Assembly: GCA_959019775.1 (NCBI GenBank)
Contig: CAUEPS010000007.1
Location: forward strand, 10,784 to 74,783
DNA: 64,000 nt
Direction of reading: 5' to 3'
From: an uncultured Collinsella sp.
GTDB taxonomy: Bacteria > Actinomycetota > Coriobacteriia > Coriobacteriales > Coriobacteriaceae
Shown: piece by piece, positions 47,954 to 56,765 of the stretch
Numbering within the stretch: the stretch's first letter is position 1
How the letters are laid out: each line of letters begins with the position of its first letter
Program-made: the position numbers and the translations under genes
The notes under the pieces: model-generated
Databases searched by the model: none
Told to the model about the DNA's origin: nothing
What the model saw: only the letters and a program-made list of their open reading frames with translations

Positions 47954-50900
47954 CTAGCGCTTCTTTGTGGCTGACTTAAGGCGAGCGAACCATAGGGCCG
48001 CAGTACCCGAGGTCAGGAGTGCGGTGATGCATGCGGCGACGGTAGCAGATCCCGTTGCCGGCAGGTTCTGAGGCAGGGCGCATCGTTGGATGACGCGGTC
48101 CTCATCATGCGCCTCGAGCTTATCGCCACCGCCGTTGCGGCAAAGATCGACGCGCGCACTGTTGGCAAGTGCGGTTTGGGGCGTATAGGACGACGTTGCC
48201 TGCATATGCACGACTGCGCCTCGGGCATCTGAGTTAAGGGCCGCCTTGACATCGTCAAGATCGTCGTGTTCGTCTTTAAGGTCATCCCGGGTCCAAGAGC
48301 CCGCCTCGCTTCTGGTTGTAAAGTCGGCGGCCACCGCACCGTATTCAAAACGGATGCCCGTGATGACGGCGTCGTCTGTAAGATCAATCTCTTTCGTATC
48401 GAGCGCGACGGACTTGTCCGTCGGGATATTTGCTTTCCATAGGTGCCACCCGTCGTAATCGACGAGACGCATATCGTCGCCCAGCAGCTTTGTAACCTCT
48501 TCTGTTTCGAGCCAAGGATTGCGATGCCCGTCGTCAAGCGTTGCATTGACCTGCTTGCCCGTATCGTCTGTTCCTGCCGGAGACGTTCGATACCACACGT
48601 TGCACAGCCCGTTTAGATCACCGACTGCAATAGGGGTTTCAACGGCAACAAGTTTCGCTGCGCCATCTTTGTCGCACTCAAGGTCGTCGGTGATGGTCAA
48701 CTCGTCGACCCAGGTGCTCGACTCATTTTTGGCGTCGATGGTATAGGAGAAGGCGCCTTGCGTGTTGGCCCGTGCTTTGGCTCGGTTTTTTCCGTCGCCG
48801 TTGGCAACGAGTTTGCTTACGACTGGCTGTGCAATCTCTTGGCGCTTATCGATGCTTCCCCTGATCTCGATGGGGGTATCCTTCATGGCTACGGTTTGAA
48901 CTTCTCCCGTGGCCTTTACTTCAAACGTTATCTCTTCGGCGAGGTCGTAGGTACGCGGAGACATCGTTTCGCGCAGGGTGTAGGTGCCGGGTGAAAGGTG
49001 CTCAATGTGGTGCGGTTTGCCGGATGAAGTCCAAGAATCGATTTCGTTGCCATTGAAGTCGCAGAGGACAAGCTCGGCGCCTGTCACTTCCTGACCTCCG
49101 CACGCGTCGACTTTGGAGACATCGATCTTGGTGTAGTCGTTGGAAACGTCAAGGTGCGCTTCGATCACGGGTGTTTGCTGGTCAGCGTACGACAACTTTA
49201 CGGTATGTGGGGTCGGGTTGAGCAGATAACCTTCGGGCGCCTGCGTCTCGACGACCTCGTAGGTGGCGGTACCGCATCCCAGTGAAAGAAGGTCGACTCG
49301 CGCATGTCCCCGTTCGTCGGTTGTAACGGTGGCGACGGTTTCGCCATCCAGGGCAACGATGCTGCCATCGGCTCGCACGATGTCGCCGTCAGCGCGGATG
49401 TCAAACGTGGCTCCAGCGAGGGCGCGCCCATCTACAGCATCCGTCTTAATGATTTCGATGCTTCCGGTTGCGGCGTCGTCATAGAACGAGGCGACGGCGA
49501 CCGGTGTCAGATTTCTGTCGGCGGGAATCGTTATCTCCAGGTCTTCTCCGCGCAGATACGGTTCCTTGGCCGACGCCTCGTGCACGTAGTATGTTCCGGG
49601 ATTAAGTGATTCAGGCAGCGTGACGGCGCCGGATGTATCGGTTGTGAAGGTATTCATTACATTGTGGGCCGGATACCAACATGTTTGCGAGACGGGCTCG
49701 TGATGGCTATCGAGCAGCTGGAACGTAAAGCCGGCAAGTGGTACGGTGCCGCCGGTCTGAGCATCACGCTTTACGATTTGAAGGTGTGTCGATAGGGCAT
49801 GGTTGTCAACGATGTACTGAAGCTCGGCGCCGTCTGCGGTCTGCTCTGCTGTGATGGTCCATTCCTCTGCTTGCTTAAATCCTTCAGGGACCGTTTCTGC
49901 AACCTCGCGAACGGTGTAGCCCGCGCGGTCGTAGGGAATGGCACCGTGAGCGCCGGCGGGTCGCTTGCCTGCGCCAAACCATGCTTCGGGCTGGTCTTTG
50001 GTGGAGGCAAAGCCATAAACGTTTGTGGTCAACGTGCCGACGACTTGTTGGGAGCTATTGCTGACAACTTCAAAGACGACGCCTTTCGTCGGCTGCTCTA
50101 GGCCGGACTCATTGTTATCGCCATGATCCTTAAACTTCGAGATTTCAAGGTCAAAGGCGATGGGGATGTTGGGAATACGGCTTTCGAGCTCAACGATACC
50201 CGTATCTCCGAGTTGCTCGGCACCGACGGTGTAGCTCCAGCTGTCGTTTGAAATCAGGTAGCCCTCGGGCGCTTTCGATTCGTAGATGGTAAAGGTGCCC
50301 AGAGGAACGTCATTGAGGATCGCCCGTCCGTTTTCGTCAGTCGTAAGGGTGCGAGTCCAGCCGGGAGTTGATTGCGAGACGCAGGTGAATTCAGCGCCCG
50401 CAAGCGACGCTCCAACCTGGGCGCCGGCATCCGTGGCGGCATCGATTTTTGCAATACGCAAGGTGATGGTGCCGGGCTGCTCGTTAATAGTGACATGTTC
50501 GCCGCTGTTTTGTGTGGTGAAGGCTATTCGGTCGCTTCGAGGGATATAGCCTGCCGGGGCTTTGGTTTCGACCAGGTAATATGCCGTATTGGGCAAAAGT
50601 GTTGCTTGTGAACGCCCGTTTTCGTCCATCTGGATAGTGCCGACACGTGCATCGCCCGCACTTTCAAAGATATCGAAGGTTGCGCCACCGAGTCTGTAGG
50701 TGTCGTTGCCGGCGGTGATGCCAGCCTGGGACGATTGTTTTTGGAACGATACGGAGACGGCGGGCAGAACATAGAGCATGTCCTGGTGTCGACCCTCGCC
50801 CGAGACCGGGCCGTGATAACGCCTGGCTCGATGTGGGGCTGCCTTAATAGATCCGGACTTAGCGCTCTCGTAGAGCCAACGTGCAGCCGCTACGGCCTCG

Positions 50901-51385
50901 GCGTTTTCGTAAAACCTACCGCTCCTGGCAACTCCCTTGCTATTTGTATACGAATAGGTGCCGTCGGGGCGCGTGGTTCCCTTGAGCATCCACACGGCAA
51001 TCTGGGTGGCGGCACGGGCGAGATCGGGCGACAGGTTGTGGCCCCCAAAGGATGTGCTGGAGGGGTATCCGTGACAGACGATGGCGGCAAATTCGTCATC
51101 GAGCCATGTCCAGCCCTGGTTGTATGTGCGCCATGGCCCTCCCGGCTTGCTGGGGCCGGGGCAGTCTTGATTCATGCAGTACGAAATCGAAGTGTCCTGT
51201 GCCTCATATTTACCGACGCCGAAGGGGCCGCAGCCGTCGCTTATAGTGCGGAAATTAAGGGCGTCGTTCCCGTCGACGGCGAGTGCGGCCCCTGGGGCCA
51301 GGCAGCCGATCAGAAAAAAGAGGAGCAGGAGCAGCGGACCTGTTGCGATTGCGCTGTGGACAGAGTGCGTGGGTGCGTTGGACAT
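47954..51385 (-). CDS. Sortase-anchored thioester/Cna-B adhesin
   Basis: Surface adhesin or pilin of 1143 residues. Signal peptide (TGPLLLLLFFLIGCLAPGAA), then a thioester-type domain with Cys in SYCMNQDCPGPSKPG and Gln in ARAATQIAVWMLKG, which in this family form an internal thioester for covalent host binding. At least six Cna-B (SpaA-type) beta domains follow, each ending in a YYLVETKAPAGYIPR-like strand. A larger domain (about 880-1090) precedes the sorting signal LPATGSATVAACITALLTSG with basic tail KSATKKR. A sortase gene is not visible in this window. Strong AAGGAG before the ATG. Confidence 0.92.
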   Translation of the reverse strand: MSNAPTHSVHSAIATGPLLLLLFFLIGCLAPGAALAVDGNDALNFRTISDGCGPFGVGKYEAQDTSISYCMNQDCPGPSKPGGPWRTYNQGWTWLDDEFAAIVCHGYPSSTSFGGHNLSPDLARAATQIAVWMLKGTTRPDGTYSYTNSKGVARSGRFYENAEAVAAARWLYESAKSGSIKAAPHRARRYHGPVSGEGRHQDMLYVLPAVSVSFQKQSSQAGITAGNDTYRLGGATFDIFESAGDARVGTIQMDENGRSQATLLPNTAYYLVETKAPAGYIPRSDRIAFTTQNSGEHVTINEQPGTITLRIAKIDAATDAGAQVGASLAGAEFTCVSQSTPGWTRTLTTDENGRAILNDVPLGTFTIYESKAPEGYLISNDSWSYTVGAEQLGDTGIVELESRIPNIPIAFDLEISKFKDHGDNNESGLEQPTKGVVFEVVSNSSQQVVGTLTTNVYGFASTKDQPEAWFGAGKRPAGAHGAIPYDRAGYTVREVAETVPEGFKQAEEWTITAEQTADGAELQYIVDNHALSTHLQIVKRDAQTGGTVPLAGFTFQLLDSHHEPVSQTCWYPAHNVMNTFTTDTSGAVTLPESLNPGTYYVHEASAKEPYLRGEDLEITIPADRNLTPVAVASFYDDAATGSIEIIKTDAVDGRALAGATFDIRADGDIVRADGSIVALDGETVATVTTDERGHARVDLLSLGCGTATYEVVETQAPEGYLLNPTPHTVKLSYADQQTPVIEAHLDVSNDYTKIDVSKVDACGGQEVTGAELVLCDFNGNEIDSWTSSGKPHHIEHLSPGTYTLRETMSPRTYDLAEEITFEVKATGEVQTVAMKDTPIEIRGSIDKRQEIAQPVVSKLVANGDGKNRAKARANTQGAFSYTIDAKNESSTWVDELTITDDLECDKDGAAKLVAVETPIAVGDLNGLCNVWYRTSPAGTDDTGKQVNATLDDGHRNPWLETEEVTKLLGDDMRLVDYDGWHLWKANIPTDKSVALDTKEIDLTDDAVITGIRFEYGAVAADFTTRSEAGSWTRDDLKDEHDDLDDVKAALNSDARGAVVHMQATSSYTPQTALANSARVDLCRNGGGDKLEAHDEDRVIQRCALPQNLPATGSATVAACITALLTSGTAALWFARLKSATKKR

Positions 51386-51639
51386 GGCTGCTCCTTATCC
51401 CTCGTGCGCCGCACGGGGAGGCCGCGGCGCTTGGGATGAGGCTACTGCCATGGTTCATGCGGGTAAGTACCGGAAGCTGACCAAAAGCTTGCCCGATTTC
51501 TGACAAATCGAGCTCAAATACAATAATCAGATAAAAGCGCAGGTAGAAGATGGTAAGAAAAGAACGACAGGGGTCCCCATCTCCACAATTGGCGCGGTTT
51601 TCAAACGATTCTCCACAGCTAAAACAAGCATCGACACCC
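51386..51639. other. Region between adhesin and tRNA-Gly
   Basis: About 250 bases with no supported gene. It presumably carries the adhesin promoter. A short hairpin CGATTT / AAATCG is at about 51496-51512. Confidence 0.4.
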
Positions 51640-51669
51640 TTGTATCAAACAAGACAACCGCGTTATACT
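51640..51669 (+). promoter_or_regulatory. Promoter of tRNA-Gly
   Basis: -35 TTGTAT (51640-51645) and -10 TATACT (51664-51669), 18-base spacer, 13 bases before the tRNA. Confidence 0.75.
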
Positions 51670-51682
51670 AGCCAACACACAA

Positions 51683-51757
51683 GCGGGCATCGCCAAGTGG
51701 TAAGGCATCAGCTTCCCAAGCTGACACTCGCGGGTTCGAGTCCCGTTGCCCGCTCCA
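51683..51757 (+). tRNA. tRNA-Gly (anticodon CCC)
   Basis: Acceptor GCGGGCA / TGCCCGC, loop TTCCCAA (anticodon CCC, reads GGG), T arm CGGGTTCGAGTCCCG, encoded CCA. Its last 18 bases recur exactly twice downstream (51931-51948, 52061-52078). Confidence 0.97.
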
Positions 51758-51769
51758 TCCGAATTTCAG

Positions 51770-51800
51770 GCACGGTAACGTTTCGTTACCGTGCTTTTTT
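51770..51800 (+). terminator. Terminator after tRNA-Gly
   Basis: GCACGGTAACG / CGTTACCGTGC stem with a TTT loop and TTTTTTC tail. Confidence 0.88.
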
Positions 51801-51811
51801 CAATAAAGTGC

Positions 51812-52080
51812 CGGGACTCGAACCCGCCAGGGTGCGAGCGTTAAATAAACGCGAAGCGTTTATAGCGAGCAGGCAAGGTCGCCGATAGGCGACCGCAGCC
51901 GGTGCGGATTTGCGAAGCAAATACGCAGACGTCCCGTTGCCCGCTCCACCGACCAGGGTGGATTTTGGGAAAAGCGGATTCAGCCGACGTTACCCCCGCT
52001 TCCCCGGACCGTGGCTTGCCGACCGCAGCCGGTGCGTATTTGCGAAGCAAATACGCGGACGTCCCGTTGCCCGCTCCACC
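51812..52080 (+). repeat. tRNA-Gly-tailed hairpin array with partial second unit
   Basis: In order: an inverted T-arm-like sequence CGGGACTCGAACCCG (51812-51826); hairpin ATAAACGC-GAA-GCGTTTAT (51845-51863); hairpin GGTCGCC-GATA-GGCGACC (51877-51894); hairpin GCGGATTTGC-GAA-GCAAATACGC (51904-51926); then the last 18 bases of tRNA-Gly with CCA (51931-51948). A 60-base stretch (51891-51950) recurs with two changes at 52021-52080, again ending in the tRNA 3' end. The array resembles the one after tRNA-Lys. No protein gene is present in 51758-52270. Confidence 0.85.
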
Positions 52081-52270
52081 GAGCACGGGAGGCATGGGGA
52101 CGGCAAATCCAGCAAAGTCTTCCCCACCGTCTCCGTGAATCCGAGGAGATCGCCTGAAGCCGCTCTATGCTACAAAATGTTAGGTTAATGCCTGCTGCCC
52201 ATACTCGCGCCCGCGCACGGTACAATGGTTGGGTTACGACCAACGTGCCAATAACCAAAAAGGAGCCGCT

Positions 52271-53617
52271 ATGATCGATCGCTATACCCGCCCGGAGATG
52301 GGACACATCTTCTCCCTCGAGAACAAGTACGCCATTTGGCAGGAGATTGAGGTCCTGGCCTGCGAGGCTCAGGCGGAACTCGGCAAGATCGGTATTTCCA
52401 AAGAAGAGGCCCAGTGGATTCGCGACCACGCCAACTTTGAGAAGGCGAAGGTTGACGAGATCGAGGAGGTCACGCGCCACGATGTCATCGCCTTCCTGAC
52501 CAACATGAAGGAATATATCGACGCCGATGTTCCCGAGGGCGAGCCCAAGCCTAGCCGCTGGGTTCACTACGGTATGACCAGCTCCGACCTGGGTGATACG
52601 GCTCTGTGCTATCAGCTTACTCAGGCGTGTGACCTGATTATCGAGGACGTTAAGAAGCTCGGCGTGATCTGCAAGCGTCGCGCCTTCGAGGAGCGCAATA
52701 CGCTCTGCGCCGGCCGCACCCATGGCATCCATGCCGAGCCGATGACCTTCGGTATGAAGTTTGGCTCTTGGGCATGGGAGCTCAAGCGCGATCTCGATCG
52801 TCTTGAGGACGCTCGCAAGAACGTTGCCTTCGGTGCCATCTCCGGTGCCGTCGGCACCTACAGCTCCATCGAGCCGTTTGTCGAGGAGTATGTCTGTGAG
52901 CACCTGGGCCTGGTTCACGACCCGCTGTCCACGCAGGTCATCAGCCGCGATCACCACGCCTACCTTGCCGGCGTGCTTGCCACTACGGCGGCCACTTGCG
53001 AGCGCATCGCGACCGAAGTTCGCAACCTGCAGAAGACCGATACGCTCGAGGCCGAGGAGCCGTTCCGCAAGGGTCAAAAGGGCAGCTCCGCCATGCCGCA
53101 CAAGCGCAACCCCATCACCATGGAGAAGGTCTGCGGTCTGTCGCGCGTCGTCAAGTCCAACGCTCAGGTCGCCTTTGACAACGTTGCCCTGTGGCACGAG
53201 CGCGACATTTCGCACTCTTCCGCCGAGCGTGTCGCCCAGGCCGATAGCTTCATCGCGCTCGACCACATGTTCCAGTGCCTCATTCGCGTTATCGACGGCC
53301 TGCAGCTGTATCCTGCTCGCATGATGGCCAACCTCAACAAGACCCGCGGCCTCATCTTTTCCTCTAAGGTGCTGCTTGCCCTCGTCGATACGGGCATCAC
53401 CCGCGAGGACGCCTACGCTATCGTGCAGGAAAACGCCATGGCCACCTGGCACGAGGTGCAGGATTGTGTCTCCGGCCCCACCTTTAAGGAGCGTCTCGAG
53501 GCCGATCCGCGCTGCACCGTTAGCCAGGAAAAACTCGACGAGATCTTTGATCCGTGGGACTTCCTCACCCGTATCGACACGGTCTTCGACCGCCTGGAGC
53601 AGCTGAACTTCGAGTAG
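52271..53617 (+). CDS. purB: Adenylosuccinate lyase
   Basis: Acts twice in purine synthesis: SAICAR to AICAR and adenylosuccinate to AMP. The 448-residue protein has the fumarase/ASL superfamily signature GSSAMPHKRNPITMEK (flexible loop), the catalytic His region GRTHGIHAEPMTFG and WVHYGMTSSDLGDTAL. The start at 52271 has AGGAG 5 bases upstream; an ORF start at 52229 lacks support. Confidence 0.98.
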   Translation: MIDRYTRPEMGHIFSLENKYAIWQEIEVLACEAQAELGKIGISKEEAQWIRDHANFEKAKVDEIEEVTRHDVIAFLTNMKEYIDADVPEGEPKPSRWVHYGMTSSDLGDTALCYQLTQACDLIIEDVKKLGVICKRRAFEERNTLCAGRTHGIHAEPMTFGMKFGSWAWELKRDLDRLEDARKNVAFGAISGAVGTYSSIEPFVEEYVCEHLGLVHDPLSTQVISRDHHAYLAGVLATTAATCERIATEVRNLQKTDTLEAEEPFRKGQKGSSAMPHKRNPITMEKVCGLSRVVKSNAQVAFDNVALWHERDISHSSAERVAQADSFIALDHMFQCLIRVIDGLQLYPARMMANLNKTRGLIFSSKVLLALVDTGITREDAYAIVQENAMATWHEVQDCVSGPTFKERLEADPRCTVSQEKLDEIFDPWDFLTRIDTVFDRLEQLNFE

Positions 53618-53660
53618 GGCTAGCCTAATTCGACCGCTTGCGGATGCATTTCAACCTTTG

Positions 53661-53697
53661 GCGCCTTGCCCATCTTGGGTGAGGCGCTTTTTTATTG
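53661..53697 (+). terminator. Terminator after purB
   Basis: GCGCCTTGCCC / GGGTGAGGCGC stem followed by TTTTTTATT. Confidence 0.82.
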
Positions 53698-53755
53698 CCG
53701 GCTCAGCCCCGGGTATAAAATGAAATCCGACTGCTGTTTCGATGAAGGGAGGCGC

Positions 53756-54592
53756 GTGCCCGGACGCATCAAGCGAGCCGCCATCGTCTCGTTTACGCTC
53801 ATACTCCTTGTTGCCGTCTGTGCGGGCGTCCTGACGTATACCGTTCGAAGCAGTTCTTCCTCCCCGAACGAAGCCGACAAAGACCTCCCGGTGCTCAAAA
53901 TCGGCGTTACGGATAACGACCCCTATGTGTATGTCGATACCACGGGCGATTACGCCGGTATCGATATCGACATCGCCCGCGAGGCCTGCAAGCGTGCGGG
54001 GATCAAGCCGCAATTTATCGACATATCTTGGAATGACCGCGATCGCCTACTCAAAAACGGCGATATCGATTGCCTGTGGTGCGACTATTCTCCCTGTTAT
54101 CGTGAGGATAAGTATTACTGGACTGAGCCGTATTTGACCCTGACGGTTTCGGTCGCCGCCAAGAAAACGAGTGGCATCAAGTCCTTGGCGCATCTCGATG
54201 GAAGCAAGACCATTGCGGTGATTGCGGGCTCGGTGAGCGAACGCCGATTGCTCGCAGGGGATCTGGATATCTCGCCGGACGTGCAAATCAAATCGTATGG
54301 TTCTGCCGAACTCTGCAAAGCCGCCCTCGCCAAAGGGTATGTCGACTGTTGGATGGCGGACGTTCAGTCGCTTGATCGACTCGTTGCCCAGTATCCTGGC
54401 GTTTATCGTGTGTTCGCCGGCAACGTTATGACGGTTGACCTGGGCGTCGCGTTTGATGATAGCTATGAGGGGGAGTACGTCAAAAACCTCGATACCGCAC
54501 TGTCCGACATGGATCGAGACGGCACGATAGAGCACATTGTGGACAATTACAAAGCAGGAGCGACGACAGGCGGGCAAGGAACGGAATCATGA
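53756..54592 (+). CDS. Membrane-anchored periplasmic-binding-type protein
   Basis: Type 2 (SBP_bac_3) solute-binding domain, the amino-acid-binding class: VLKIGVTDNDPYVYVDTTGD, YAGIDIDIAREACKRAGIKP, DIDCLWCDYSPCYREDKYYW. It is held by an N-terminal hydrophobic segment (AAIVSFTLILLVAVCAGVLT) with no lipobox. No ABC permease or ATPase gene is near. The stop overlaps the start of a diguanylate cyclase gene (ATGA), so it may be the ligand sensor of that enzyme instead of a transporter part. Start GTG 53756 follows GGGAGG closely; an ATG at 53720 is the alternative. Confidence 0.82.
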   Translation: MPGRIKRAAIVSFTLILLVAVCAGVLTYTVRSSSSSPNEADKDLPVLKIGVTDNDPYVYVDTTGDYAGIDIDIAREACKRAGIKPQFIDISWNDRDRLLKNGDIDCLWCDYSPCYREDKYYWTEPYLTLTVSVAAKKTSGIKSLAHLDGSKTIAVIAGSVSERRLLAGDLDISPDVQIKSYGSAELCKAALAKGYVDCWMADVQSLDRLVAQYPGVYRVFAGNVMTVDLGVAFDDSYEGEYVKNLDTALSDMDRDGTIEHIVDNYKAGATTGGQGTES

Positions 54593-56388
54593 CAAATGAC
54601 GAGCGCCGCTTTCGCCGAAAGAGTTTAGCCGCAGTGGGCATCGGCATCGTGGCCAGCGTTGCCCTACTGAGTCTGCTCTATATAGTCGGCACGCATCGCT
54701 GCCTTGATAAAACGCTTGGGTTCGGCCAGGAAACCATGGTGTTTTTAAAAAATGCCTGCGAAAAATATGACCGATATGAACAGGGAAGAAAAACCGAGGC
54801 GACGCACAATTTGGATGCGGCGCTCGAGTCGTTTGCGACGTTCTTGCCGCCTGATCGATTTGAAGTCAACGACGATCTGGTCGAGGAATATGTCCATACC
54901 GAGAGCCTTTCGGGAATGTTGGTCATGGACGCCGATGGTCATATGGTCGCCCATTACGATATCGACGGCCGCGATCCACTCATGCTGTGGCGAGAGGAGC
55001 TGGCCTGTTCGTCGATCGCATCGATGTATCGAGGGTCCAAAGTTTCCTACTCGACCGCTGTCGAGCGCCGCGGTGTCGACTTTGCCGTGAGTGCCGTTCC
55101 ATACGGTGATGGGGTGGCGTTGGGGTATCGATCCCTTGCGGCTGAGCCCGCCGATGACTATTCATACACGATCGCCGACGTCCTTGTGAACAACACGTTC
55201 CATCAGAGTCCAACAGTGCTTGTGATGCGCGATGCGCAAATCGTTTCTTCAAACGATTCGACCGTCGATATAACCCTTGCCCGGCTTCTCGCCGATAGCG
55301 GAATTGACTGGAAAGACGAGGGCGTAACACGTATCGATTATCGGGGGACCACCTTATATGCCGTGCGTGCGGCATATAAGGACTACCGCCTGTTTGCGCT
55401 ATATCCCAAATCTGAGGTCATGTCTGACAGGATTTCATTTGTCGCCGTCGGCGTCTTGGTGTGCCTTGCGTTTTGGGTCGTGGTACTGTTGGCTCGAAAT
55501 ATCGCTGACCACCGCAATTTGGTCGAAAAGGATAAACAGCTCGGCATTATCAATGCCATAAGCGCCATCTACGATTCGACCTTCCTTTTGCATCTTGACA
55601 CCCTCGAGATCGAGGGAATCAATATGTCGCCGGCGATAGCGAAGATGTTTGCCGAGCATAGCGAGGCATATGACTTTATGGACACGGTCTGCCGGGATAT
55701 CGTGAGCCCCGAAAGCCGCGAAGCGGTTGTGGGGCTCGTAGATATAAGTACGCTTCGTGAACGCATGGAGGGCGTACCGTACTTGGCTGCCGAGGTGCGA
55801 GATTGTCGAGGCACTTGGTACTCGCTACGGGTTGTCCCCCAGCATCGCGATGAGCAAGGCCGGTTGGATTCGGTCGTCGTGGCGACGCACAACATATCGA
55901 TGGTCAAGCATGCCGAGGAGCTGTCATACCAAGATAAACTGACGGGGCTTCGCAACCGCAACTATCTGGAATCGCGTGGAGATAGCCTGGTAAACGAGGA
56001 CTTGCCAGTGAGCGTGATTATGGTGGACTGTAATTATCTCAAGCGGACCAACGACATTTATGGTCACGAGATGGGGGATGAACTGCTGCGACGGACGGCG
56101 TCCGTGCTGCGGCGGGTGGCTGGTGCGGATTACCTGCCGATGCGTGTTGGTGGCGACGAGTTTTTGCTGGTTTGCCCCCATACTGACAACGAGTCTGCGC
56201 TCGGGCTGGAACAGGATCTTCGTCTCGGTCTTGCCGCGGTAAGCGATGAGACCCTGACGGTCAGCGCATCGATTGGCGTGGCGACCGTCGAGACGGCTGG
56301 AAATACGCTGGCCGATGTATATCGCGTCGCCGACCACAATATGTATCGGGAGAAGCGCATGGTCCACGTACAGGGTGCGGACTGCTAA
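54589..56388 (+). CDS. Membrane diguanylate cyclase (sensor-PAS-GGDEF)
   Basis: Makes cyclic di-GMP from two GTP. The 599-residue protein has an N-terminal helix (about 14-34), an extracellular sensor domain of about 240 residues (Cache-like), a second helix (SFVAVGVLVCLAFWVVVLLA), a PAS-like region and a GGDEF domain (DKLTGLRNRNYLESR, MRVGGDEFLLVCP). The active motif is intact. The inhibitory RxxD site is absent: Tyr stands where its Asp should be. Coupled by a 4-base overlap to the binding protein upstream. Confidence 0.93.
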   Translation: MTNDERRFRRKSLAAVGIGIVASVALLSLLYIVGTHRCLDKTLGFGQETMVFLKNACEKYDRYEQGRKTEATHNLDAALESFATFLPPDRFEVNDDLVEEYVHTESLSGMLVMDADGHMVAHYDIDGRDPLMLWREELACSSIASMYRGSKVSYSTAVERRGVDFAVSAVPYGDGVALGYRSLAAEPADDYSYTIADVLVNNTFHQSPTVLVMRDAQIVSSNDSTVDITLARLLADSGIDWKDEGVTRIDYRGTTLYAVRAAYKDYRLFALYPKSEVMSDRISFVAVGVLVCLAFWVVVLLARNIADHRNLVEKDKQLGIINAISAIYDSTFLLHLDTLEIEGINMSPAIAKMFAEHSEAYDFMDTVCRDIVSPESREAVVGLVDISTLRERMEGVPYLAAEVRDCRGTWYSLRVVPQHRDEQGRLDSVVVATHNISMVKHAEELSYQDKLTGLRNRNYLESRGDSLVNEDLPVSVIMVDCNYLKRTNDIYGHEMGDELLRRTASVLRRVAGADYLPMRVGGDEFLLVCPHTDNESALGLEQDLRLGLAAVSDETLTVSASIGVATVETAGNTLADVYRVADHNMYREKRMVHVQGADC

Positions 56389-56501
56389 TCTTGCCCCCGC
56401 CAGTCCAAGCATCGTAGGATGTTGAATCGGTGCTTGCGATAATAAGTCGGTCCAGGCGGGGATAATAGACGTCTGAAATTTCTTTCTGAGAGGGGATCTC
56501 A

Positions 56502-56765
56502 ATGATTAGTTTTGACTACAAGCCTCAGGGTGTATGCTCTCGCAATATTCACCTCAATCTCTCTGACGATGGCAGCAAGGTGCTGGGCGTCGAGTTTACC
56601 GGCGGCTGCGATGGCAACCTCAAGGCCATCTCCAGGCTGGTCGAAGGCGCTCCCGCCGATCGCGTAATCGAGGTTCTCGCCGGTAATACCTGCGGTATGA
56701 AAAAGACCTCTTGCGCCGATCAGCTTACGCGCGCTATCGAGGCCGCTCGCGCAGAGATCGCCTAA
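56502..56765 (+). CDS. TSCPD-domain protein (TIGR03905 type)
   Basis: The 87-residue protein has VCSRNIHLNLSDDGSKVLGV, FTGGCDGNLKAISRLVEG and NTCGMKKTSCADQLTRAIEA. Four cysteines are kept, as in the TSCPD domain also found at the C-terminus of vitamin B12-dependent ribonucleotide reductases, where it may bind metal. The free-standing protein's role is unknown. The next gene's ATG shares the final base of its stop (TAATG). Confidence 0.9.
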   Translation: MISFDYKPQGVCSRNIHLNLSDDGSKVLGVEFTGGCDGNLKAISRLVEGAPADRVIEVLAGNTCGMKKTSCADQLTRAIEAARAEIA

